Shown piece after piece: positions 36,201 to 44,855 of a DNA stretch of 64,000 bases. Each line of letters starts with the position of its first letter. Position 1 is the stretch's first letter. Source of the DNA: Leptodontidium sp. MPI-SDFR-AT-0119. Taxonomy: Eukaryota; Ascomycota; Leotiomycetes; Helotiales; Leptodontidiaceae. Location: positions 1 through 64,000 of the forward strand of contig JAHLEZ010000006.1 of assembly GCA_020726505.1 (NCBI GenBank). The letters run 5' to 3'. Under the pieces are notes generated by a model. That model was given only the letters and a program-made list of their open reading frames with translations, did not search any database and was not told the origin of the DNA. A program made the position numbers and the translations under genes.

Positions 36201-36296
36201 GATAAATTCGACGACGAAGAAGTCGATTACGAATATTTGGAGCAACTCGATCGCGAGACACCCTTGTTTCCCGAGGGTACCGTCCGTGATGAATGA
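33238..36296 (+). CDS. SIT4 phosphatase-associated (SAPS-domain) protein
   Basis: Three exons: 33238-33900, 33953-35461 and 35508-36296, encoding 986 residues. Introns are 52 and 46 nt (GTAGGA and GTAAGT donors). The protein begins MFWRFGGYANISTIDTILDK, the conserved SAPS start, followed by LEELLDESDLIQELKQHN and LLEYVV. Other family landmarks are DNWSICESLIENQPLLRKFW and VVGDFLKMQFVEHKVVPTIL. Next come FFFRFPWNNFLHNVVYDVVQ (after intron 2) and FNGPMDRGFNRSLAIDLFE. A long acidic Ser-rich insert (about residues 430-650) splits the domain. The protein is a regulatory subunit of Sit4/PP6-type phosphatase, orthologous to yeast SAP proteins and fission yeast Ekc1, acting in cell-cycle and TOR-linked signalling. 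Confidence 0.92.
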
Positions 36297-36477
36297 GCTC
36301 TGCTTCCATTTTTCTTGTACATTATTGCTGCATGGTGGATGAGGGGCGTTTCTCTTTGGCTTTGGTTCTGGCGATCTTGTCAATATCGGGAGACCAGTTC
36401 CAAAATTTTACCATTTTCGAACCAGTCTCTCCTTTGCGATTGATTGCTGAGGATGATCTGACTTTTCATCTCTCCCA

Positions 36478-37722
36478 ATGTCTTTCGCTCCATTGGGCCG
36501 ATTTTCCGATTTCAGTGCCCTCTCATATCATCATGTGTGTGATTTTCAGGCACGTAGCATTTACTAACACATTTGACCATTTTCTTAGTTCTCACGCTAT
36601 ATATCCACGCCATCAACAACCACAGCCACGAGCTCCGACCTTGAACCGCCCTCCCTACCACCTCCCCCGCCGCCACCTCTCGCTACACCTTCCAGAGCCC
36701 GCCGCCAGCTCGCAGCCCGATTAGCACTGCATTCGAAACAGAAAGCCGAAAATGCCATCTCGCCTAACGGCAACGAGCGAGCTGAAGAAGCAGAGCACCA
36801 GAAGAACTTAAACCCCTTCGCGGCCGAAGAAGACGACGATGATGATTCAGACAACGATGGCGATTTCAGCATCGGTGACATCGAAGGCGAGGACGACGGT
36901 CTTGGTCTAGGTACCGGGAAGGCGAACCTGAGTAGTGAGGAGCACGAACTGCTCAAGTTGGTAAGGGAGGACCATGGGAAGAATGTGGGTATCCCTAGTT
37001 CTGATGACTTCAACTGCACATCCACCTCCAACTCCAACTCCAACCCCACATGCAACGCCAGCGACGCTGGACATAGAATTTGCAATGGCAATGGCACCTC
37101 CTCCCCTCCCGCCGTCCTTCTGCACCTCCCGATCCTCTTACCCCCTGCACCCCACTCCCCCATCGCCCTCGGCATAGGCAGGGCGAGCTTCCCTTCCCTA
37201 TGGCCGTTCGGCGGCCCTAGCACTGGCTCTAGCTCTGGATCATCAAGTCCCCGCTCCGAAAGCCATGTCAGAGGTGGTCGCAACAGCAGAAGCAGTGCTA
37301 ACGAAGACGATGTACAGAGCGACGAAGATGACGATGTCGATATCGATAGCGATGATTCTGATGGCGGGTATGGCCATGCGCTTGCCTCGCAGCAGGATAT
37401 TGAGAATGTGGAGGCGTTAGGTCTGGGGTTGGAGGGAACGGGGAAAGGGAAGGGACTAGGGGCCGGGCCGGGAGCGGGGAGGAGGCGTTTGAGTGTTACG
37501 ACTGAGGCGAAGAGGAGGACTAGTCTTGAGGATGATGAGGAGGAGGATGAGGTTGTTCATGTTAAGATGGCTGAGGCGGATGTGGAGGCCGCGAATGCGG
37601 GTATGGGTGTGAAGAGTGTTGGTACTAGTTCTGGAGAGGGCGGTGCGGTGGGAGAGAGTGATGATGGGGAGTTAGTTGAGATTCAACATGCTGAGACCTT
37701 GGGTGGTGTGGTTTCGAAGTGA
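36478..37722 (+). CDS. Acidic Ser-rich hypothetical protein
   Basis: Exon 1 (36478-36534, MSFAPLGRFSDFSALSYHH) joins across a 54-nt intron (GTGTGT donor, TTACTAAC branch site, CTTAG acceptor) to exon 2, 36589-37722. The model gives 396 residues. Exon 2 opens with FSRYISTPSTTTATSSD, a Pro run, and an Arg/Ala/Leu-rich helix (RARRQLAARLALHSKQKAE). Acidic stretches alternate with Gly-rich linkers to the end. A second intron is possible after LLKL at 36960, where a GTAAGG occurs and two frames are open up to about 37,180; that part is uncertain. Function is unknown. It starts 181 bp after the SAPS gene stop, on the same strand. Confidence 0.55.
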
Positions 37723-38807
37723 TGGGTTGGCTCGGCGGCAAGGGGAGGAGGATTAAAGGGGAGAGGTGAGAGGGGGGGGAAGATTGTACGATAGTTGCAT
37801 GTGTAGTGCGTGTGTGTTATGAGTGATGGATGCGATGGATGGAGGAATGAGCGGTGGGGAAGTTCTTGTACAGTACGGATATTAGCTGGGATGTGGGTAT
37901 ATCAAGATTCGATGGGTTTTTTAAACTTTCCCGTGCTTGTGGTTCTATCACGTGCTCTTTTCTCGGTGCGTTGCCTTGGTCAAGAGATGAAACTGGACTT
38001 GCGCGGCTTGCTGGCTTATCCTGTGAGGCTGTGTGTAATCGGCGGTATGCGAGTGTATACTGAAGGGAATAAGGTCCTAGGGCGAGTGCCTCGCATCTTC
38101 GAATCGCCGAAACATTGTTATTATCAGCATAGCAAACTTACGTACGTTATCCCCTCAGTTTTGCCCAAACAAAAGAAGCGCAGGGCAAAGTGAACAACTA
38201 GAAGTAATTTCACGAGAGAGGCGATGATGATCTATTACGCTGAAATTTTCTTTTGTTCTTTTACTGTTTCTTGTGATGGCGAATTGTGGGTCTCTATTTG
38301 TATTGTATGATTGTCAGCTGTTATTGCTGTTATTGTACTGATGCAAGACAGGAAGCATCCTCCATCGAGGGGAGTTTGGCTACTGTATGGAGTATCTCCA
38401 CTTCAGATTTCCATAGCTTCCTTCTCCTAGCTCATAATACTTCTAGCAGATTGCCGCCCTTAATGTGTTTCATCGCTAGATATCTAATAGAGTCACAAAT
38501 AATACAAGAAGGAGTCTTTAAAAGCCTGTATATTTATATTTTTCAAAGAGTGGAAGGAGAGCTCTCTAGAAAAACTTTCGTAATATGCTCGATAAGCGAA
38601 CATACTGTATGACGAGAACAAGACGACTTTGAGACCAACGTTCACCACCCTAACCCCCAGTTTAGCATCAAAGAGAAAAGGCTTGCAATCCTTAACTGTA
38701 AAATAAATCCCCGGTGTAAAAGAACCTTGGAAACTGGAACAAAAGTAAAAACCTGACCCAATTCGAAAATTTATCAGTCAAGATAAATCCTCCACAGTCC
38801 ATGCGCA
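37723..38807. other. Intergenic region between convergent genes
   Basis: A 127-codon + strand frame (37810-38193) has no motif and probably lies in 3' flank. Nothing else was seen. Confidence 0.45.
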
Positions 38808-39622
38808 TTAGAATGGGCAATTTCCATACACAGCTATTTCATATCTGTCAGCCTACTCCTCTATTTGTTTTGCTTGATTGCATGAAAAAGATGTTTCTTA
38901 CAAGAAGAGTACCACCCAATCAGATACGCATCATTACCCTGATCATCCCCATGGTCTGCCGCGCCAAAAACATGTGACGCCTCATGAACGAGGACATTCG
39001 CCTTCGTAAGCTGTTCCCCACACTGGTTATCATCTGAGAGTCCAAACCAGGCATTGAAAAGTCGCACGTTCGCCGGTTGCCCCTGTCCCGTGAACGACAC
39101 GTCCGCGACGACATTCCCGTTCGTCTGCCCGATCAGACAGATGAGGTTGAAGTTGGTGGCGTACAGCGTGTCAACGATCATCTTGTACCTGTCCCTGATG
39201 ATACCCCGGCCGGTGGGGTTGTTGTTCCAGGAACCGAAGTATCGGTCGAATCGGCGCCTGTTGGTGTCATCTTGGAACTCGAGGGATACGATGGCGGCGT
39301 TGCAGAGAGAGACTGCTTGTGCGGCGATTTGGAGGAGGGGAAGCCCGAGTCCGCCGCAGGTTGTGGATGTCCAGCGTTTGTCTAGGGTCTCGGCTCGTTG
39401 GTCTACGGTCGAGGGTTGTTTGAAATGCTTGATGTATTCCTTGAGTTTGGTTTGGGTGTTAGATGATGTCTCATGTTCTAGGATTGGATTTGATGGAATA
39501 GAGCTTACATCGAAGGTTACTGTCATGTCCAAACCACTGCTCACGGTGGCGGAGGGGAGAGACAAGACGACGGAACTTAAGGTCAACATGGCTACTAAGC
39601 CAGCGGAGTTGAAGAGTTGCAT
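38808..39622 (-). CDS. Secreted M35-like (aspzincin) metalloprotease
   Basis: Modelled as three exons: 39509-39622, 38902-39439 and 38808-38833 (minus strand), encoding 225 residues. Intron 1 (69 nt) has no stop and keeps frame, so a retained form 23 residues longer is possible. Its GTAAGC donor and TCTAACA branch site favour removal. A signal peptide (MQLFNSAGLVAMLTLSSVVLSLPS) precedes a short propeptide ending Lys-Arg. The catalytic region has FDRYFGSWNN and then VLVHEASHVFGAADHGDD. This is the HExxH zinc site plus the downstream Asp (GAAD) typical of the deuterolysin/M35 clan. Compared with usual M35 enzymes the C-terminus after the zinc site is short. It is probably a secreted protease, although substrate and activity are not shown. 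Confidence 0.75.
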
Positions 39623-39749
39623 CTTGGAACAGGTTATGTGTTTTGGGTTGGTTGAAGCTCTGGTATACTGATAGTTGACTGGAGAGACGTAGAGAAATGG
39701 AGAGCAGATGAGGACTGCTTGTCTGCCACCGAGGAGGGAACTGTACAGG

Positions 39750-39758
39750 CTTATATAG
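39750..39758 (-). promoter_or_regulatory. TATA box of the metalloprotease gene
   Basis: The minus strand reads CTATATAAG about 130 bp upstream of the ATG at 39622. Confidence 0.5.
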
Positions 39759-39841
39759 TTGGATAAATCGGTGTCCAGCTTCGAAAATCATAATAGTTAC
39801 GCATTGAAAGTTTACAGTTCCTCCAATACTCCATTGAACAT

Positions 39842-40169
39842 CACGATATGTCAGAGATACGAGAAAATGGAGGCACAGACGGGTCACATAGACAGTTTGG
39901 GCAGAGGACGTGGGGTTCACTCTTGCATATCATAAGATTCCTTCAAGGAATGTCGACAATTCTCCCGGTTACCACCACGGTGTGTTAAAGATACGACGAA
40001 TTGAAAGGCACAGCCGGGTCACATACACAGTTTTGGAAGCGGAAGTGGGGGCTCACTCTTGTAAAGTCTAAGATTTCTTCAACGAATATTTACAGCTCCT
40101 TCGTTTAAAGTCACGATATGTTAAAGATCAGACGAAATAGAGGCACAGCCGGGTCAGATACACATGTTA
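39842..40169 (+). repeat. Degenerate tandem repeat, period about 135 bp
   Basis: Roughly two and a half direct copies begin at 39842, 39976 and 40112 (spacings 134 and 136). Shared blocks are CACGATATGTTAAAGAT, GACGAAATGGAGGCACAG, GGGTCACATACACAG and CTCACTCTTG. The array lies about 220-550 bp upstream of the metalloprotease start. Sequence just left of the first copy (near 39811-39841) resembles the end of a unit, so a degraded earlier copy may exist. Confidence 0.8.
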
Positions 40170-41522
40170 GGAAGGTCAAATGCCGGAGAAGCAACCGAAG
40201 CTCCGAAAAGAACATTGGTTACACAACGACCCTCACAGTCAGTACATTCAAACAAATGCAGGTGCTGTGATATATGCAACATCAGCTCAATCAGGTAGGT
40301 AGTGACGGATTTAAAGTAGGTGCTCCCATTTTGGGCTCCACTAAACGCCACAAAAGGGTGCATCTGGTGGAGAGACTGGGGGGTTACGAGATCTTCGTGA
40401 TAGCATCGAATCATACAAGTTTCTCCGCATTTTAAGTTTACTTGGCACGCCAATATTGAGTTAGAGCTTACTGTACCGAGTGGGAACTGCATACTTGGCA
40501 AATATAATTAGTGCTGATTTGGCAAGTGCTAATGCGACGAAATGCCAAGCCATCGGTTCTTCTACTACTACCTACCCCTCATTCAACACTGGTCTGCTGC
40601 TAGCCACCTTAACTGCACATGACAGATCTAATTTCATAATAGAGGGGAGTTGGAAGCTCGTCGGTGTATTAGGGGCATTGAGGGCCTGGTTCAATATTAA
40701 CCGGATAGGGGCGGTGAGCTAGTCACAAAAGTAAACAAGAGCTCGCTTAAGTGCATCGTTTGCACAACGCTGCAATCGTATCTTGTTGTGTACAACGGCT
40801 CAAAACTATTCACACAAGTTTAATGAAAGTTCAATAAAAATTTCAAGCCCTGACTTGGTTTATAACAATATATAATTAAGGATAAACTTGGGTAAGCAAA
40901 GGCTTGTCCTGACACTCTGTCAAGGATTATATATCGTCCCGCGCGCTTTCTAGATTAGATCCCTTCTGCGTATCAAATACTTATAGACTCCCGGTCATTG
41001 TTTGGTTGCATGTCGTATATTCTTGACTTTCTATTTGTTATTTAATAAACGCGCGGCACGTCAATAAATGCAAATACTCAACCTAGCCTGCTGACCGCTT
41101 TACAGGTTTCAATTCCCCGCCCAATCCTCACCACCATCTGTCATCTCCAATACCTATCACCACTCTCGTCTATACCAAACTTTCTATCTCGTATACACCA
41201 GAATAGCCTCAAGCGTACCTCCATGCAATAATCTCCCCCATTTCCGTCCACCACTCACTCACCCCAGACGTCCCAAAAAAATATTCACTATAAAATACCA
41301 AGTTTGGAACATTAAAAATCCCGCAAGTATCAACAAAGACCACATTATCAGTCTTCGACTCAAACAGCTGGTTTAATCTAGCTTACAACCACTCGATTCT
41401 TCTTCTATACCGCGGTTAATTCGCTCGTCACTACTCGACCGCTGAAACCCGACCCCACGATATATTCCTTGAATGCTCCCGTGCCGCTCAAGAAATATTC
41501 CTCAAATACAGACGTCTTTACA
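40170..41522. other. AT-leaning, gene-poor stretch
   Basis: One 115-codon minus-strand frame (40154-40501) contains eight cysteines but has no signal peptide and no splice or motif support. From about 40,740 to 41,520 the sequence is AT-rich with many stops in all frames, as in degraded repeats. No identifiable transposon was seen. Confidence 0.45.
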
Positions 41523-41714
41523 TTAAGCAGCAACCCACAAGCTATGCTTGGGGAGCGCTGAACATCCTATTCCTCGAAGCGTTGAGGTGGCGAAGTTCAT
41601 ATACACACTTTGGATACTCTCCGAGTAGTCACGTGTAATCGAATGTTCCTTAAAAGTCTCGTAAGATGACAGTCCATAGAAAGCGAACACATTATCTCTT
41701 GCATGCGAAGCCAA
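41523..41714 (-). pseudogene. Fragment of a HET-domain (heterokaryon incompatibility) protein
   Basis: A 63-codon frame reads ASHARDNVFAFYGLSSYE and then TRDYSESIQSVYMNFATSTL. This matches the family block D-x-RD-x-VFALLG followed by YxxSVxxVYxxxA, found just after the HET domain. Stops lie immediately upstream (three within 30 bp) and the frame ends soon after. No HET core is found on either side, so only a relic remains. It sits at the left edge of a block of genes of the cell-death or self-recognition kind. Confidence 0.55.
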
Positions 41715-42084
41715 CGCTACTATTCTAATCGTTATACCACTATATCCAACTAAGGTAGGTGACTATTCCAACGCTTGTGCAGTAGCCCCAACACTAAATA
41801 AATTACATACTGAAGGGGGATAGCGTGGATTAGCCGAAGGCGCTAAGGTTCTGGTTTCCCATAAATAGAGCTCTCTTGTACCATACCTCATAATCAAGGG
41901 GCCTCCTAGCTTCTCTACCTCTCCCTAGTTGTTCCTCCTTCTATGTCAGGGGGCTACTACTTTAGCGCTCTTATGTCAGCAAATCCCCCAGACTTCTCTG
42001 ACACTGCATCATCTTGTTCCTTAACAATCCAAACCCCAAATTCAACTCCCACCACTACATAATCACAACCTATCGCGCCTTGTA
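41715..42084. other. Non-coding spacer
   Basis: Probable promoter and 5' leader of the following gene; pyrimidine-rich near its right end. Nothing else was seen. Confidence 0.5.
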
Positions 42085-43290
42085 ATGGCTTCACGTCCAA
42101 TATTCGCCGCAACTGATGCTGCCATACTCACAACTCACGGCCATATCCAGCCAGCCACCCGAAGACGCCGACAAATATCCGGCTCTCTGATGTTCTCGGA
42201 AGCTTCGTCCTTGTCGGAGAATTCAGTTGACTCGGGAGTCAGTCTTGTGCGCTCATTCGTGATCCCGGAGTTTATGGAGAGCGTAGAAACTTTGGAGTAC
42301 ATTGGCTGGGGAGAGGAGAAGGCTACCGACATCTGGGCACGATGGGAGATCGTTAAGCAAACCGAAAGTAATGAAATTACATTTCAACAACGCTTCCTTG
42401 AGTATGCTCTGTCTGCTATACCAGATCTTAAGCTTGAGGACAGACAGGAAGATTGGGATGCGGAGATGTTGAATTGGGGAGTAGGGGATGAACTTCGTGC
42501 AGCGATTATGGACGAAGCATACACCAATATTAGGCTCACGGAGTCAGCACAGTATTGGGTAAAGGATACAATGGAAATACGTTATCTCAGTCTAGAGAGA
42601 TTACAGCGAGACAGTCGGATGAGGGCGCAGATCTCAGCTACTTCTACGAACAACGCTACGAACAACGCTACCGACAACAGGGAAAATCCTGAAGTCATAC
42701 CACAGGTAGCAACTTCGTCGACGATCCCTGGAAGACTAATTTTGTATAAGGCGATTGCAAAAGATAGAGTTGGACAAGGCCCAACGGGGGAGATCTCTAT
42801 TGAAAGTCTAGTTAGCGGAACTCCATCGGACTTTCGGGGAGTAGGCGGAACTACACTTTACTTTACTCCTAATCTGGAGGTCGCGGAACATTGTCGAGGC
42901 TATATCAGAAGACGATACAATGCCGCAGCTCCAGTCATGCTAGAACTATCAGTTCCCAACTCCTTTATCGAAGCACTTCCCCCTTATTTTCTGAGATTTG
43001 GAGACCTTTGGAAGGAAATTGTGTACACTAGTCGACGTGGGCTATTGCTAAGGGGTGACTTGAAGCGAATCTACCAGCTACCTTTAATTATCGCTCCTAT
43101 CGCTTGTTCTCAGAATAGAACCATCAGCAGTCTCGATGACTATCACCAGATTTCTTCCGCTCGGCATGTTCTTTACGTCGAGGACTCCGAGGCAATTCAG
43201 TATGTCTTTCAAGGAGATACTATGTTATATAGCTTAGAAGAACATGGTGAAGCGAGGTTAGTTTCTGAAACCTCTGGGTCGGCATCCTAG
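42085..43290 (+). CDS. Fungal hypothetical protein, possibly ADP-ribosyltransferase-like
   Basis: Single exon, 401 residues, starting MASRPIFAATDAAILTTHGH. An N-terminal helical region (FMESVETLEYIGWGEEKATD, WARWEIVKQTES) is followed by a polar linker with an NNATNNATDN repeat (about residues 190-210). The C-terminal half reads LILYKAIAKDRV, SDFRGVGGTTLYFTPNLEVAEHCRGYIRRRY, PVMLELSVPNSFIEAL and LWKEIVYTSRRG. The pattern of a LY-x-A strand, a G-x-x-LYFT strand plus helix, and a later Glu recalls ADP-ribosyltransferase folds of the DUF3990 kind. This is a weak structural inference, and catalytic residues are not certain. The family is widespread in ascomycetes without known function. It neighbours the gasdermin-like gene on the same strand. 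Confidence 0.7.
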   Translation: MASRPIFAATDAAILTTHGHIQPATRRRRQISGSLMFSEASSLSENSVDSGVSLVRSFVIPEFMESVETLEYIGWGEEKATDIWARWEIVKQTESNEITFQQRFLEYALSAIPDLKLEDRQEDWDAEMLNWGVGDELRAAIMDEAYTNIRLTESAQYWVKDTMEIRYLSLERLQRDSRMRAQISATSTNNATNNATDNRENPEVIPQVATSSTIPGRLILYKAIAKDRVGQGPTGEISIESLVSGTPSDFRGVGGTTLYFTPNLEVAEHCRGYIRRRYNAAAPVMLELSVPNSFIEALPPYFLRFGDLWKEIVYTSRRGLLLRGDLKRIYQLPLIIAPIACSQNRTISSLDDYHQISSARHVLYVEDSEAIQYVFQGDTMLYSLEEHGEARLVSETSGSAS

Positions 43291-43931
43291 CGAGAAAGGC
43301 ACTCGCCTTTAGCACATTAAGGTACCGCTGCTTATGTAGCCTTTGTAATAATAGTATTCAGTTGTTAAATCCCTAATTAGTAAAACCGGGTTTCCCCAGA
43401 AGTACGAGACTACTTCGTACTTGGGGTATTCTGACAATAGATCATCTGTGATGCTGCAGGGAGGAGGTATATCTATCTCCCTCTCAGTAGAGTAGAACCA
43501 AACTAGACGGATATAAATGCCTCCTTACTTGTTTATTACGAGGTCTTAATACTGCCCGGCTTCTAATCGCATTTGAGCAAACGTGTAAAACACAACTGGT
43601 TTGCTGGAATTTGATTCACTTGTACAACGGCTCTGGACCATTTTAATTCAACGTGCAGCATGACCCGGTAATTGCTGAGAGTTTAGTGGTATGTGGAGAC
43701 AATGTTACTGTGATGCAGAACTTCATGCAGTGTGGCTTTGCTCCGCCCCAGTTTGGGGCTATGCGATATCGTGTCACCTGCTTCCACAACGTATATACGC
43801 TCTGAGTCTCCTTTATCTCTATTCTATGACCCCCAAAACATCTTTCGTCTATCGAAACAGAAAAGAAAATATTCATCTCATATTCTACCTGCATTCTAGA
43901 CAGAACTTGGGGAGCCAGTATCATTATCATC
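43291..43931. other. Spacer and promoter of the gasdermin-like gene
   Basis: 641 bp without a credible open frame; short overlapping frames on both strands only. Confidence 0.5.
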
Positions 43932-44747
43932 ATGTCAGCGACAGTCAAAACCTACATCCCCTCTCCTAATTGGGACATTCCCGCCACATCCTCCCTAGTA
44001 AAACTCGGTGCAATCATCAAAGACCCACGAAATCCCGAATCCGTCCTGAAATCCTCAAGTGAAGTCATCATTCCAGACACGGCGATTCAACACGGCGCCA
44101 AGACATTATGGTCTACCACTTCCACCGAAATCACATCAGGGAAACTCGGTCTCTGGGCCCAATGTCTCCAGATAGTTGGTCTCGGTGGAGATGTTTCGTT
44201 CAATGCATTGAAAAGCGTGCTGGAGGAACATAAGTTCGAGACGTTGGATACGACGTATTTTGTCCCTGAGAGTGTGGAGGGATTCCTGGAGAAGCGTGTA
44301 CGTGACGAGTACACACAAGCTTATTTTGAAGCTACGAGCTTCAGAAAGCCTTTGTTCATGATTTCCGGGATCAAGATTGCAAGAGGGGGTGTGGTGGAGA
44401 GTGAATTGAAGAAAGAAGTTGGAGCGGAGGGGAAGGTGGGTGCTGATTTGACGGCATTGGCAGTGCCCATCACGATTGGACCGGAATTGGCATGGCAGAA
44501 GGAGAGGAGTCGAAGTGTGAAGTGGGCTGGAAGTACCGACTATGTTTTTGCGTATCGTTTGGTCAGGATCAAATGCAAGAAACATGGGGAGTTCAAGGTA
44601 GAAGGTTATAACAAGGGAGGTGTGTTCGGCGAGGATGAGGATGATGAGGAGGAAGGAGAGGAGAAGAGGTTTGAGGATGAATACGAAGTTCAAGAATATG
44701 AGGGCGAAGATTATGGCATTCGGGATGAGGTGGTAAAGGTGGAGTGA
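43932..44747 (+). CDS. Candidate gasdermin-like pore-forming cell-death protein
   Basis: Single exon, 271 residues, no signal peptide. It follows the pattern I know for fungal gasdermin-like proteins. An N-terminal strand with W-x-IP (PNWDIPATSSLVKLGAIIKD) comes first, then GKLGLWAQCLQIVG, FETLDTTYFVPE, RKPLFMISGIKIARGG and a late strand TDYVFAYRLVRIKCK. The last 39 residues (after VFG at 231-233) are almost entirely acidic. In the characterised system (HET-Q1 of Podospora), a small C-terminal fragment is removed by a partner subtilisin, releasing a membrane-permeabilising N-terminal part. The convergent neighbour, 108 bp away, encodes a subtilisin with a fungal DUF7580-type region. That pairing strengthens the call. 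Without a structure or profile search the family assignment remains probable, not proven. Confidence 0.65.
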   Translation: MSATVKTYIPSPNWDIPATSSLVKLGAIIKDPRNPESVLKSSSEVIIPDTAIQHGAKTLWSTTSTEITSGKLGLWAQCLQIVGLGGDVSFNALKSVLEEHKFETLDTTYFVPESVEGFLEKRVRDEYTQAYFEATSFRKPLFMISGIKIARGGVVESELKKEVGAEGKVGADLTALAVPITIGPELAWQKERSRSVKWAGSTDYVFAYRLVRIKCKKHGEFKVEGYNKGGVFGEDEDDEEEGEEKRFEDEYEVQEYEGEDYGIRDEVVKVE

Positions 44748-44855
44748 CAGTTGACGAATTAGTGCACCCACTAATGATAGACTTGTTGGCAAGCATACTT
44801 CGAATCATAATGCAAGATTCAAAATCTCGTCTAGGTGGAGTATTGGGATTCCTAT

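Noticed and set aside
36974..37177. Alternative Pro-rich frame in the acidic protein gene after the SAPS gene
   Set aside because: It ends in a stop, whereas the chosen frame is open from 36589 to 37722; a second intron remains possible but unproven.
40154..40501. Eight-cysteine 115-codon minus-strand frame
   Set aside because: No signal peptide or family resemblance, and it overlaps the end of the tandem repeat.
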